A stretch of DNA of 64,000 bases from Cloacibacterium caeni (GCF_907163125.1 NZ_OU015319.1:1550001-1614000), one strand, 5' to 3'; counted from the stretch's first letter, positions 1 through 11,914 are shown. The notes: generated from the letters alone by a model not told the origin. Numbers and translations are program-made.

Positions 1-656
1 ATACCTTTTTCTTTTAACAAGTTTTGGTAATGTTTCATTTGATATTGCCAACCTTGATCAGAATGTAGAATGATGTTTTGTGTAGATTTTACTTTTCTGA
101 ATGATTTCTTTAGCATTCTGATGATTTGGCTAAACACAGGTCTTTCAGATAAGTCAAAACTGACAATTTCACCATTAAATAAATCGATGATTGGAGATAG
201 ATAAAGTTTATTACCCGATACATTAAACTCTGTAACATCGGTTGCCCATTTCTGATTAGGAGTGTCCGATTTGAAATTCCTCTGTAGAACATTGGGCGCA
301 ATTTTCCCTTGCTCTCCCTTGTAAGATTTATATTTCTTCACTCGGATAATACTCTTTAAACCTAATATTTTCATAAGTCGTAAAACAGTTTTGTGATTAA
401 TCAAAATTCCTTTTTCTTTCAAAAGCAAAGTAATTCTTCTATAGCCCAACCTTCCTTTGTGACGATGATAAATCTGCTTAATCATTTCTTTTATTTCCGC
501 ATATTTATCTTTCATTTGAAAGCGTTTTTGATAGTAATAAAAACTGCTTCTTGCCATCGATGTACAATGCAGTAGTACTGCTAAATCAAAGTCCTGCCTT
601 AACTCTTCGATGGCTTTGGATTTTTCCTTTCCTGAATTAAGGCGTCTAACTTTTTT
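1..656 (-). CDS. IS3-family transposase orfB (DDE integrase core), truncated by window edge
   Basis: Read in the -1 frame relative to orfA. After the slippery site the frame continues as VRRLNSGKEKSKAIEELRQ and then a HTH_21 region (KGRLGYRRITLLLKEKGI) and the rve integrase core. Visible catalytic motifs are TDVTEF (first Asp) and HSDQGWQY (second Asp); the Glu lies outside the window. There is no convincing start codon of its own, as expected if it is made only as the OrfAB fusion by programmed frameshifting. The short minus-strand ORF at 110-301 is a shadow of this gene in another frame. Confidence 0.88.
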
Positions 657-1123
657 AAAATGGCGTTCTCGGCTTCTAAATAATAAATCCTCTCCAACAG
701 TTCTTCCTCCCTTGTTAAGGGTTTGCCTGTTTTCTTTTTTTTTCGCGTGTAATTACTCATGGTTTTAGGTCTTCCTCTGGGTATGTTTTCTAAACCTAAA
801 ATACCATTTTTTTTGTAATTACGCTGCCAACTAAGAATACTGGACTCCGCAGGAATATTAAACCTTCTCGACGCTTCTTTTAAACTTAAATTCTCTTTCT
901 CAATTACTGATAAAATCTTTAATTTAAAATCTTTTGTGTAATGCGTATTGGAAAGCCGAACAAGTCCTGAAACTCCATAAAGTTCATAAAATTTTATCCA
1001 TTTACGAACCAAGGAACCACAAACTCCAATGCGTTTTCCTAAATCGTCTGTTCCAATATCCCCTTTGTGATATCTCTTTATAGCTTTTAATTTAAAGTCT
1101 AATGAATATTTACTTTTCCCCAT
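599..1123 (-). CDS. IS3-family transposase orfA (helix-turn-helix DNA-binding part)
   Basis: OrfA of the IS supplies sequence-specific binding to the IS ends. It holds two helix-turn-helix repeats (around GKRIGVCGSLVRKWIKFY and EASRRFNIPAESSILSWQ) and a C-terminal leucine-zipper-like stretch (ELLERIYYLEAENAILKKL) as in IS150-type OrfA. The frame can be extended upstream to a TTG at 1168, but that would run through the terminal repeat; the ATG at 1123 (MGKSKYSLDF) is the natural start. Near its end the frame crosses A AAA AAG at 650-656, where a -1 shift makes the OrfAB fusion transposase. Frame and family are clear. Confidence 0.9.
   Translation of the reverse strand: MGKSKYSLDFKLKAIKRYHKGDIGTDDLGKRIGVCGSLVRKWIKFYELYGVSGLVRLSNTHYTKDFKLKILSVIEKENLSLKEASRRFNIPAESSILSWQRNYKKNGILGLENIPRGRPKTMSNYTRKKKKTGKPLTREEELLERIYYLEAENAILKKLDALIQERKNPKPSKS
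650..656 (-). promoter_or_regulatory. programmed -1 frameshift site of the IS3 element
   Basis: On the minus strand the zero frame of orfA reads TTA AAA AAG, giving the heptamer A AAA AAG, the classical bacterial -1 slippery sequence used by IS150 and relatives. The -1 frame is open from here into the integrase domain, while the zero frame stops about 50 nt later at 599. Confidence 0.8.
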
Positions 1124-1186
1124 AAAAAATGCCCCTAAAAAGTGTCTAACTTTTTGGGGGCAGTCCAATTTCGAGAGGTTTTTATT

Positions 1187-1687
1187 TTAAACAGTTGCGG
1201 CTGTGGTTGCTACGCTTCCATCATCTTGAGAACTAAAATAATTGACTACATGAATAATACTAAGCAAAGTAATAGCATCTAAATCTTGCTCTAAAGCAAT
1301 TTCATAGTGAAATTTAAAATCTTTCCATTTAAAATTTCTTTTCAGATGAAAGTACACTTTTTCGTTTTCGTCTTTCATGACCAAAATATTGCTGTACCAT
1401 TTTTCTCTTTTGATGATAAAATGCTTTTCGACATCTATTAAATTGGTTAAAATAATATTGCCTTTCCAATCCATTTTAAATTTCAGTAAAACCCTTTCAT
1501 ATTCTATAACTTCTACAGAAGTTGTCCAAAAACCTTTGGTATCAGTTTTAAAAATTTTTGAACCGATATGAATTTCTGCTTTGGTAGAATACCATTTTGG
1601 ATAGATTAATTCACCTAAAATTTCTTGATTTTCGTTTTCTAGAATAAAATTTCTAGAATTTTGTGATGTTGCGGTGTAGGTTTTCAT
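1187..1687 (-). CDS. hypothetical protein, 166 aa
   Basis: I do not recognise a named domain. The protein is soluble-looking, rich in aromatic and charged residues with alternating beta-strand-like segments (FILENENQEILGELIYPKWY, KAEIHIGSKIFKTDTKGFW), with no signal peptide and no membrane segment; the pattern vaguely recalls LURP/Tubby-like beta proteins but this is not a firm match. It starts one base after the stop of the upstream membrane-protein gene, so it is the third gene of a sigma factor - membrane protein - hypothetical operon. The IS3 element ends 20 bp downstream of its stop, so the gene appears intact. Confidence 0.6.
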   Translation of the reverse strand: MKTYTATSQNSRNFILENENQEILGELIYPKWYSTKAEIHIGSKIFKTDTKGFWTTSVEVIEYERVLLKFKMDWKGNIILTNLIDVEKHFIIKREKWYSNILVMKDENEKVYFHLKRNFKWKDFKFHYEIALEQDLDAITLLSIIHVVNYFSSQDDGSVATTAATV

Positions 1688-1688
1688 G

Positions 1689-2312
1689 TTATTCTTCGTC
1701 TAATTGGTTAAGAATATTTTTAATTTTTTTGTAATATTTCCCGTAATAATGATTGATAACAAATTCCATAAAAAGAACCACCAATCCAAGCAAGAAAGCT
1801 ACCATGAAGAATAAAACTCCGAATAATTTCAGAAAATCTGCATCTTTCAAATGGAAAATATCTTGACCAGTAGTGTTAAAATGCATCCCAAAATACAATC
1901 CTAAAGCCATACCCAGAAACATCATGATAAAAGTAAGTGCTCTGTAGAGTTCTATGAAAAGTCTTAATTCATAAGCAAACCACATCAGATTTTTTCTGCT
2001 GTCATAAGACAAATTGTAGCTTTGCTTGTAAAATCTGTAAAATTTCAAGGTGTAATAAAGCATGAAACCAACCATCAACACGTAAAACAACGCAAAAATA
2101 GAAATACTCTGAAAATCCCATTCGTTTCTTTTCGCATAAGGTACAAAACCAATTAATACCGTTAAAACCGCCTGAGAAATAAGGTCGAATTTCATATTTC
2201 TTCGCACTTTGTCAATAGGATTATGTGCTTCTTTTATTTTATCTAGATTTTGGGGTAACGAAACCTCGTTGTTTTCTTGGTTCCATTGTTCTTGTAATTT
2301 ATCAAAATTCAT
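1689..2312 (-). CDS. polytopic membrane protein, candidate anti-sigma/partner of the ECF factor
   Basis: A short cytosolic N-terminus (about 40 residues, starting MNFDKLQEQWNQ) is followed by about four hydrophobic segments: near residues 45-60, 70-90, 120-142 and 160-185. It has no cysteine/histidine zinc motif of a ZAS anti-sigma domain. Its start overlaps the end of the sigma-factor gene by 11 bp, implying translational coupling, and membrane proteins encoded directly after an ECF sigma gene commonly act as its regulator (family knowledge); the function here is inference. Confidence 0.65.
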   Translation of the reverse strand: MNFDKLQEQWNQENNEVSLPQNLDKIKEAHNPIDKVRRNMKFDLISQAVLTVLIGFVPYAKRNEWDFQSISIFALFYVLMVGFMLYYTLKFYRFYKQSYNLSYDSRKNLMWFAYELRLFIELYRALTFIMMFLGMALGLYFGMHFNTTGQDIFHLKDADFLKLFGVLFFMVAFLLGLVVLFMEFVINHYYGKYYKKIKNILNQLDEE

Positions 2313-2802
2313 AGCCGTAATTTTTAATAATTTGTTGTAATTTTTCTTTGGTTCGGTTGAGTTTTACACGTGCGTTAACTTCTGTAATCCCAAGATTGGT
2401 AGCGATTTCTTTATGACTTTGGCCTTCGAGAAATAAAAAAATCAGCGCTTTTTCTACAGGATTGAGTTCATGAACTGCTTTATAAAAAAATTCTAATTGT
2501 GTTTCTTTTTCGTCAGAATTTTCGTCTTGTACATCTATATTTTCGGTTAAAGAAGCATTATCGGTTTTCTTTTTTTCTTTGTTAAGAAAAGTAAGTGCTG
2601 TATTGATACTTACTCTGTATAACCAGGTAGAAAACTGACTTTTGCCTTCGAAATTTTGGTAAGATTTCCAGAGTTGATAGATGATTTCTTGAAACAAATC
2701 TTCTCTATCTTCCTTTCCTTCTACGTACATTTTAGAAATTTTGAAAATCATTCCTTTATGACTTTCTATTTTTTCTAAAAATTCTGATTCTAAAGTTTTC
2801 AT
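2302..2802 (-). CDS. ECF-type RNA polymerase sigma factor (sigma-70 family)
   Basis: A 166-residue extracytoplasmic-function sigma factor. Region 2 is visible around KEDREDLFQEIIYQLWKSYQ and SQFSTWLYRVSINTAL (core RNA polymerase and -10 recognition). Region 4 is the C-terminal helix-turn-helix GQSHKEIATNLGITEVNARV, which reads the -35 element. Length and architecture are standard for the family; there is no extra C-terminal domain. It heads an operon with the membrane protein and the hypothetical protein downstream. A symmetric-looking GTAACATTTTTACAAC stretch lies about 20-40 bp upstream of the start, a plausible autoregulatory promoter, but I cannot prove it. Confidence 0.92.
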   Translation of the reverse strand: MKTLESEFLEKIESHKGMIFKISKMYVEGKEDREDLFQEIIYQLWKSYQNFEGKSQFSTWLYRVSINTALTFLNKEKKKTDNASLTENIDVQDENSDEKETQLEFFYKAVHELNPVEKALIFLFLEGQSHKEIATNLGITEVNARVKLNRTKEKLQQIIKNYGYEF

Positions 2803-2881
2803 TAATTAGCGTTTCTATGGAGTTAGTAAAGAAGTTGTAAAAATGTTACAAAAAAATTTTCTACCATGTACTAAAATAAAA

Positions 2882-2903
2882 AAACGGGCAATATTGCCCG
2901 TTT
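2882..2903 (-). terminator. intrinsic terminator after katG
   Basis: Perfect hairpin AAACGGGCAA/TTGCCCGTTT followed on the minus strand by a run of T; it lies about 25 bp past the katG stop and before the divergent sigma-factor operon's leader. Confidence 0.85.
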
Positions 2904-2928
2904 AAATAGTAATAAAAAACAAAAAAAT

Positions 2929-5241
<2,313 letters not shown>

Positions 5242-5242
5242 T

Positions 5243-5250
5243 CAAAATTA
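5243..5250 (-). promoter_or_regulatory. -7 promoter element of katG
   Basis: TAATTTTG on the minus strand matches the Bacteroidota -7 consensus TAnnTTTG, 17 bp upstream of the katG start codon. No TTG at the usual -33 distance was found, so an activator could be required. Confidence 0.45.
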
Positions 5251-5349
5251 AAAGTTTAATGGTGTTGTGAAGTATAATTTCAATTCATTAAAAAAATTCG
5301 AGTTATAGATTTTGACAATCAAAAATAAAATTTCAATAAATTATAACTA

Positions 5350-5380
5350 TTGATATTCTTTTTAAAAAATCTTATTTTTG
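5350..5380 (+). promoter_or_regulatory. Bacteroidota-type promoter of the S41 peptidase gene
   Basis: TTG at 5350-5352 and TATTTTTG at 5373-5380 with a 20-bp gap fit the flavobacterial -33/-7 consensus (TTG, 17-23 bp, TAnnTTTG). The start codon follows 13 bp later. Confidence 0.6.
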
Positions 5381-5393
5381 AACAAATAAATTT

Positions 5394-6917
5394 ATGAAAA
5401 AAATTGCATTCCTCCTCTTAATTTTAACTCTAAATTCTTGTATTTCAGTAAAAAAGTACAATGAAAGACTTGAAAAGCCCATTTCCAGCGAAAAGCTAAA
5501 ACAAGATATAGATTACGCCTATCTAAAACTTCAAAAACTTCATCCTACTCTATATACTTATATTCCCAAAGAGAAATTAGATTATAAATTTGACAGTCTT
5601 AAAAACACGATTCGTGAACCATTAAAGCCTTTAGAATTTTATTTTAAACTCGCACCGGTTGTTGCTGAAGTGAGACAAGGTCATTTAAGATTGGTTCCGC
5701 CCGAGAAAAAACTTACCAAGAAGGAAATTAAAAAACTCAAAGAACAAAAAGGACTTCTAGGAAGGTTATCTTATTATGTAGAAAACGACAAACTCTATGT
5801 AAAAGACAACCCAGAAAAAGTTGCCAATATCAAAAACGGTTCAGACATCATTGCCATTAACAATTTAGAAACCAAAAAACTACTTAAAAAATACGAACCA
5901 CTTATCACCAGTGATGGCTACAACACCACCTATCAAAAATATTCGATGGCGAGAAGATTTCCTACTTTTTTCACGGTAGAATATGGAATAATGGACAGCG
6001 TGAAAATAGATTTAAAATCCGAAAATACCCTTGACCAAAAAATTGTTACCCGAGAAAAAAAATCAAAAGAAGATAAAAAGAAGGAAAAAACCGATAAAAA
6101 ACCTACTGAAGAAAAGAAAACCAAAGACTACAATCCAGTGACCAAAAGTTTCAATAGAAATTTGAAATTTTTAGAAAAAGACAGCAGTGTAGCGTACATC
6201 AAAATCAAAACATTTTCGGGGACTTATTCTCAAAAATTTTACAGAGAAACTTTTCGAGAAATCAAAAAGGCAAAATCCAAGTACCTCATCTTAGACATCA
6301 GAGATAATTTGGGTGGTTCTCTTGCTGAAATTACCAATTTGTACAGCTATTTAGCAAAAGATAAATTTAGATTCATTAATGACTTTGAGATTGCTAATAG
6401 AACTTCCATTACTCAAGCTGATTATTTTTCGCACTTTCCAAATTATCTGAAACCGATTGCTGCAATAGGATATTTACAATCTAAATTAACCAGTTTATTG
6501 ATGGTTCGTCATAAAAACGATAAATACTTTTTAAAATCTCAGAACATTTTCACCCCGAAAAAGCCTAAAAAAGATGCTTTCGAAGGGGAAATTTATGTAC
6601 TCATCAACGGAAGCAGTTTTTCTGCATCTTCTATAATTTCTGCAAAATTAAAAAACGACAAGCGCGCCATGATTATAGGAGAAGAAACGGGTGGCGCCAA
6701 TGACGGAACAGTTGCTGGAATCTACAGTACTGAAAAACTGCCAAATTCTAAACTAAAATTGCCGATTGGTTTGTTTTTAGTTCAGCCCAATATAGAATTC
6801 ACTCATACCATGAAAGGTGTAACTCCAGATGTAGAAATAAAACCTACTTTTCAACAAATTCTGGAACGAAAAGATGTAGAATTAGAATGGATTCTAAAAG
6901 AAATCAAAGGAAAATAA
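5394..6917 (+). CDS. S41-family peptidase, lipoprotein
   Basis: C-terminal-processing-type serine peptidase. The N-terminus MKKIAFLLLILTLNSC is a lipoprotein signal with the acceptor Cys at residue 16. A helical N-terminal part precedes a degenerate PDZ-like region (about residues 110-190). A very lysine-rich linker (about 215-245) is followed by the S41 catalytic domain, seen in YLILDIRDNLGG and in VLINGSSFSASSIISAKLK, which carries the nucleophile Ser, and then GEETGGANDGT. Residues 507 are usual for the family in this phylum. It is a single-gene unit with its own promoter. Substrate unknown; probably periplasmic face of the outer membrane. Confidence 0.88.
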   Translation: MKKIAFLLLILTLNSCISVKKYNERLEKPISSEKLKQDIDYAYLKLQKLHPTLYTYIPKEKLDYKFDSLKNTIREPLKPLEFYFKLAPVVAEVRQGHLRLVPPEKKLTKKEIKKLKEQKGLLGRLSYYVENDKLYVKDNPEKVANIKNGSDIIAINNLETKKLLKKYEPLITSDGYNTTYQKYSMARRFPTFFTVEYGIMDSVKIDLKSENTLDQKIVTREKKSKEDKKKEKTDKKPTEEKKTKDYNPVTKSFNRNLKFLEKDSSVAYIKIKTFSGTYSQKFYRETFREIKKAKSKYLILDIRDNLGGSLAEITNLYSYLAKDKFRFINDFEIANRTSITQADYFSHFPNYLKPIAAIGYLQSKLTSLLMVRHKNDKYFLKSQNIFTPKKPKKDAFEGEIYVLINGSSFSASSIISAKLKNDKRAMIIGEETGGANDGTVAGIYSTEKLPNSKLKLPIGLFLVQPNIEFTHTMKGVTPDVEIKPTFQQILERKDVELEWILKEIKGK

Positions 6918-6936
6918 ACCTTGAAGGTTTGAGTTT

Positions 6937-9324
6937 TTAGAATTCAAATATAAATCCGAAATAAGGAAGTGGCATATTTCTGTCAGATTCTCCTACATCT
7001 AACAAATAATACTGTTGATCTTGTGGAGCATTAGGATTGGCAATAATTCCGTTATCCGAAGCATCTCTTTGCAGATTTACCACTGGCAAATTGCTGGCGT
7101 TTTTAGAACCATATACATTCACTACATCCATATAAAATGTAAATTGCCATTTGCTGAAAATCCATTTTTTCTCTGCTCTAATGTCTAATTGATGCGCTAC
7201 ATTTCCTATCAAAGTATTTAATTGTGCAAAATTAGAAACTGGACCATTGGCAATGTTCCAAATATTAACCAAAGCACTTCTGTTTAAATCATAAGGCGTT
7301 TCTGGCAAACCAGATTGCAATCTAAATCTTGCACCTACATTCCAATTTCTATTAAAATATTTTCCTGTAGTTAAAGAAAGGATATGTTTAGAATCCCAAC
7401 TTGAAGGCAATAAATCTCCATTAGCATTAGAAAATTTAGAATTCCCAAAAGTATAGGCTACAATTCCGTAGAAATTGTTCAAAGTTCTTTTTTGAGCTAA
7501 AACTTCAAAACCATACGTTTCTCCGAAACCTCTAGAATCTACAGGTTCATTTCCTACCACTCCGAAACCTCCACCTAAATTCGCTAGAGAAATTTGGTTT
7601 CTGAGTGAGAAAGGATAGTTTTTATATTTTTTATAGTAACCTTCTACGGTAATTCTTAAATTGTCTTTTCCATTAAATTCTAAACCACCCACTAAATGTG
7701 CATTTCTGATGTATTTTAAAGTATTTTCATTCACCAAAGCATCATTCAGTTTTAGTCCTAAACTCGTGTAAGCTGGAAGTTGATAGAAAATCCCTGTATT
7801 AAAATTAAACGCCCAATTTTCTGCAAATTTATAATTCAATGAAAATCTTGGAGAAAATTGTTCTAAAGGATTATTGGTTAAATCAGAATAATTGCTTGCA
7901 TCTAATCTCGCACCTAGTGAAACTTGTACTTTATTTTCGAAAAATTTCTTCGCCGTTTGTAGATACAATCCATATTGAACAAGATTTAATTCAGAGTTTA
8001 TCACATCAAAATCTACCGAATTTTGATTGACTTGTTTCACGGTAGAATCATTGGTATACTTTGCGAAATTAATATTGGTTCCCGCGCTGAATTGATAATC
8101 ATTCCAACTGAAATTTCTGTCAATTCTCAATTTATTTTCGGCTTCTCTAGACTGATAATTGTACAATAAATTATCTGGAGTTTCTATATTTCTGTAATAT
8201 TTAATCACTTGATTATCGAGCATATTTCGGCTCAACGTAAATAACCAGTTTCCGTTTTCCACCAAATGTCTATAACCAGCTCCAAAAGTATAATTCCACT
8301 GTGGTGAATTAGGCAATCTGTCTATCAAAGTTAGATTATTAAGTGTTTTTTTAGCATCAAAATTATATTCAAATTGGTCTTTTGCTCCTAAACCTATGAA
8401 ATACAATTCGTCACCAGATTTATATTTTTTAGACACTTTGAATGTTGCATCATAATAACTTGGCAAAAAAGGCAAACCAATTCCTTTGAACAGCAACTGA
8501 AGATTAGATTTTCTCACAGAAAATAATCCGCTCCATGATTGGTCTTTGCTCAGCGGTCCATCCATCATCAATTGTAAATCATCAAGACCTACAATCGCTT
8601 TGTAACCTAGTTTATCTTTTCTAGCTTGTTTTAAATTAAATTCAAAAAGCGAAGACAAAACGCCATTTCTCTTTGCAGGAAAAGCACCGCTATAAAAATC
8701 TACATCTTTGATGAAATCTACGGTGATAATTCCTCTTGGTCCACCACTTGCTCCTTGCGTTTGGAAGTGATTAATTACAGGAACTTCAATTCCATCAATG
8801 TAAAATTTATTTTCTGCAGAACTTCCTCCACGGATAAAAAGGTCATTTCAGAAAGTTGCTGTACTTCCCACTCCTGGAAAACTTAAAATTGCTTTAGAAA
8901 CATCACGGTTAGAACCTGCATTTTTTTGCACTTCTTCGCTTGTAATATTTCTAAGGGAAATTGGGGATTCTGCTGTGGTTTTGTATAATTTTTTAGTTAA
9001 AGTAACTTCCTGAATTTGTTTTGCTGATTTATTTAATCCGATAGAAAACGTAAGATTTTGATTCGGAACTACGTTGATATCATTCAGAAAACCAACATCA
9101 TAACCTTCAGAAAAGATTTCGAAATTGTAATTTCCTGACATTAAATCTGTAATAGAAACACTTCCGTTTCCAGTAAAAGTTTGTTCAAAATTTTGAATTT
9201 TTACCGTTGCAGAAATCGGTTTTTTAGAAAATTCATCAAAAACCGAGATGGTAACACTTCCTACTTGTGCCAAAACTACTGTGGTCACTAATAAAAGTAA
9301 ACTGGTAATTAATTTTTTATACAT
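6937..9324 (-). pseudogene. TonB-dependent receptor interrupted by an in-frame TGA
   Basis: One reading frame of about 795 codons is broken by a single stop codon at 8848-8850. Before it: signal peptide MYKKLITSLLLLVTTVVLAQ (start ATG at 9324), a carboxypeptidase-like regulatory domain (about residues 22-115) and the first half of the plug (SKAILSFPGVGSTATF). After it, in the same frame: NDLFIRGGSSAENKFYIDG (rest of plug) and a full beta-barrel ending in the aromatic C-terminus FGFIFEF. Related receptors have a sense codon (usually Arg) at the TGA position. The barrel is intact, so the lesion is recent or a sequence error. The apparent start MFLRGN at 9423 would bury the signal peptide and is rejected. 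Confidence 0.85.
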
Positions 9325-9442
9325 CAAAATATATTTTTTAGTAAAAATAAAACATTTGTTTAGAAAATACGATAAGAAATAGAAATGACGCTTATTGAAA
9401 GCGTCATTTCCCCTTAAAAACAACCATTATAAAACTATGAAA

Positions 9443-9500
9443 TTATGGAAGAATGACCTTGTCAATCACATGAATAATTCCATTGAGCAAAAAACAACTT
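9443..9500 (-). pseudogene. 3' remnant of a fasciclin-domain protein gene
   Basis: On the minus strand, about 16 codons ending at the TAA at 9443-9445 read LLNGIIHVIDKVILP. This is the typical last strand of a fasciclin (FAS1) domain (consensus NGVIHVIDxVLLP). An in-frame TAG lies just upstream and no further FAS1 sequence is visible, so only the tail of the gene survives. The rest of the gap to 9706 is AT-rich with nothing recognisable. Confidence 0.6.
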
Positions 9501-9706
9501 AAGCACTAATGATGAAAAATAACTTTATTTAATCATTAATAGCATTAAAATTCTTTTTTCAAAATTAGTAAATTAATTATTTAATTAATTATTTTTAGTA
9601 TAGAATTTTACTATAATAGTTATTTATAAAAAACTCCCTTATTAAAAAGGAAGTTTAAAATATTGAAAATCTGAAATTTATCTTATAAAACAATTTCATT
9701 TTAAGT

Positions 9707-11692
9707 TTAAAATAAACTCTCATCCACAAAATTCGGCAACGTCACTTTCAAGTTCGGCTCTGCTTCCATTGCGCGTTTTATGGCAAAGATTGCACCTTCA
9801 TTTCTAGCCCAACTTCTTCTGGAAATTCCGTTGTTTACATCCCAAAAAAGCATTGATTTTAATCTTCGGTCGGCATCTTCAGAACCATCCAATAACATTC
9901 CGAAACCACCATTAATCACTTCTCCCCAACCAACTCCACCTCCATTGTGAATTGAAACCCAAGTTGCACCTCGGAAACTGTCGCCAATTACATTATGAAT
10001 CGCCATATCTGCTGTAAAACGGCTTCCGTCATAAATATTAGACGTTTCTCTGTAAGGTGAATCTGTTCCAGAAACATCGTGATGATCCCTTCCCAAAACA
10101 ACAGGGCCAATTTCTCCATTTTTAATGGCTTGATTAAATTTTTCGGCAATTTTCATTCTACCTTCTGCGTCGGCGTAGAGAATTCTCGCTTGTGAACCAA
10201 CAACCAAATTATTTTCTTGCGCTCCTTTAATCCAAGTAATGTTGTCTTGCATTTGTTGCTGAATCTCTTCTGGAGAATTTTTCATGATTTCTTCTAAAAC
10301 TTCGCAAGCGATTTCATCGGTTTTTTGTAAATCTTCAGGTTTTCCTGAAGCACAAACCCAACGAAACGGTCCAAATCCGTAATCAAAACACATCGGTCCC
10401 ATTATATCTTGAACATAACTTGGATATTTAAACTCTCTTCCCAAAGTTGGGTTTTCTGCCAAAACATCGGCTCCAGCTCTAGAACATTCAAGCAGAAAAG
10501 CGTTTCCATAATCAAAGAAATACGTTCCTTTTTCGGTGTGTTTATTAATTGTAGCAGCGTGTCTTCTTAAACTTTCCTGAACTTTTTCCTTGAATAATTC
10601 TGGATTTTCCGCCATCATCTTATTGGAATCTTCAAAAGAAATTCCGACAGGATAATAACCTCCAGCCCAAGGATTGTGTAGCGAAGTTTGGTCGCTTCCG
10701 ATATCAATTTTTAAATTTTCTTGTTCAAACTTTTCCCAAACTTCTACCACATTTCCGAGATAAGCCAAAGAAACAGTTTCTTCATTTTCTTGTGCTTTTC
10801 TTACTCTAGCAACTAATTCATCTAGATTTTCATGAATTTCATCAACCCATTTTTGTTCGTGACGAATTTTGGTAATTTTAGGATTCACTTCGGCACAAAC
10901 CGTGATACAACCTGCAATATTTCCTGCTTTTGGTTGAGCTCCAGACATTCCGCCTAAACCAGAAGTTACAAAAAGTCCTCCTTTTGGTGATTTTTTAATT
11001 TTTCTAAAAGCATTCAGAACCGTAATCGTAGTTCCGTGCACAATTCCTTGCGGACCAATGTACATATAACTTCCTGCGGTCATTTGTCCATATTGCGAAA
11101 CTCCCAAAGCGTTAAATTTCTCCCAATCATCTGGTTTAGAATAATTTGGAATCACCATTCCGTTCGTTACTACTACTCTTGGAGCATCTTTATGACTTGG
11201 AAATAAACCAAGAGGATGCCCAGAATACATCACCAAAGTTTGTTCGTCTGTCATTTCTGACAAATATTTCATAGTCAAAAGATATTGCGCCCAATTTTGG
11301 AAAACCGCCCCATTTCCACCGTAAGTTATCAATTCATGAGGATGTTGCGCCACTGCATAACTCAAATTATTTTGAATCATGAGCATAATAGATTTCGCCT
11401 GTAAAGAATTCCCTGGATATTCTGAAATTGGTCTTGCATACATTTCGTAATCTGGACGAAAACGATACATGTAAATTCTACCATATTTCTCTAACTCTTC
11501 ACGAAATTCTGGCAACAATTCTGCATGAAATTTCGGTTCAAAATAACGTAAAGCATTCTTTAGCGCTAACTTTTTCTCTTCTTCATTGAGAATTTCTTTA
11601 CGTTTCGGAGCATGATTAATTTGAGGTTCGTATGGTTTTGGTTGAGGAAGTTCGGTTGGAATTCCTTGTTGTATCTGTTGTTGGAAAGTCAT
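9707..11692 (-). CDS. hutU: urocanate hydratase
   Basis: Urocanase converts urocanate to imidazolonepropionate in histidine breakdown, using tightly bound NAD+. Family motifs are clear: GGMSGAQPKAGNIAG (NAD-binding region), GPMCFDYGFGPFRWVC, GRDHHDVSGTDSPYRET, and the C-terminal NGGGVGWGEVINGGFGM. At 661 residues it is the longer form found in Bacteroidota (the proteobacterial enzyme is about 555), with extra N-terminal sequence. Cytosolic. No other hut gene is adjacent in this window, so the pathway must be split across loci or incomplete. Confidence 0.96.
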   Translation of the reverse strand: MTFQQQIQQGIPTELPQPKPYEPQINHAPKRKEILNEEEKKLALKNALRYFEPKFHAELLPEFREELEKYGRIYMYRFRPDYEMYARPISEYPGNSLQAKSIMLMIQNNLSYAVAQHPHELITYGGNGAVFQNWAQYLLTMKYLSEMTDEQTLVMYSGHPLGLFPSHKDAPRVVVTNGMVIPNYSKPDDWEKFNALGVSQYGQMTAGSYMYIGPQGIVHGTTITVLNAFRKIKKSPKGGLFVTSGLGGMSGAQPKAGNIAGCITVCAEVNPKITKIRHEQKWVDEIHENLDELVARVRKAQENEETVSLAYLGNVVEVWEKFEQENLKIDIGSDQTSLHNPWAGGYYPVGISFEDSNKMMAENPELFKEKVQESLRRHAATINKHTEKGTYFFDYGNAFLLECSRAGADVLAENPTLGREFKYPSYVQDIMGPMCFDYGFGPFRWVCASGKPEDLQKTDEIACEVLEEIMKNSPEEIQQQMQDNITWIKGAQENNLVVGSQARILYADAEGRMKIAEKFNQAIKNGEIGPVVLGRDHHDVSGTDSPYRETSNIYDGSRFTADMAIHNVIGDSFRGATWVSIHNGGGVGWGEVINGGFGMLLDGSEDADRRLKSMLFWDVNNGISRRSWARNEGAIFAIKRAMEAEPNLKVTLPNFVDESLF

Positions 11693-11802
11693 TTTTAATT
11701 TAGATTTTTAATTATAAATTTTAGATGTAATTATTCTAAAAATATAAGTTCTTAAAGATATTAAAATTGAAAAATAAAAACCAAATTTCTATAAAAAAGA
11801 TA

Positions 11803-11868
11803 GCGTTCCTACGGAACGCCACTTAAAACAATATTATTTTCTACACAGATATTGTTCCTACGGAACAA
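11803..11868. repeat. two copies of a GTTCCtacGGAAC palindrome
   Basis: Two 17-nt palindromes, GCGTTCCTACGGAACGC at 11803-11819 and TTGTTCCTACGGAACAA at 11852-11868, share the core GTTCC-TAC-GGAAC but differ outside it in a compensated way. They lie between hutU and the nitroreductase gene and look like a repetitive extragenic palindromic (REP) type element. Confidence 0.6.
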
Positions 11869-11914
11869 AACTTTAAAAATATTCAACAATAAAATTTCAA
11901 TTTAAAATCAAAAT

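Larger units (their letters stand above)
1..1167 (-). mobile_element. IS3-family (IS150-group) insertion sequence, 3' part beyond window
   Basis: Two overlapping reading frames on the minus strand (orfA, orfB) joined by a -1 slippery heptamer are the standard IS3-family layout. The upstream terminus reads TGGACTGCCCCC on the minus strand and begins at 1167, only 20 bp past the stop codon of the neighbouring gene; IS3-family ends start with TG. The other terminus lies before position 1, so the target duplication cannot be checked. The element belongs to the family that moves by copy-out/paste-in with a circular intermediate (family knowledge). Confidence 0.9.

Noticed and set aside
110-301. 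63-codon minus-strand ORF in the IS3 element
   Set aside because: It is a shadow of orfB in another frame; the true frame gives the integrase motifs.
2302-2802. FecI-type iron sigma factor
   Set aside because: No FecR-like gene or TonB receptor is coupled to it; the partner is a plain polytopic membrane protein.
9324-9423. Longer start of the TonB receptor at 9423
   Set aside because: It would place 33 residues in front of a clean signal peptide.
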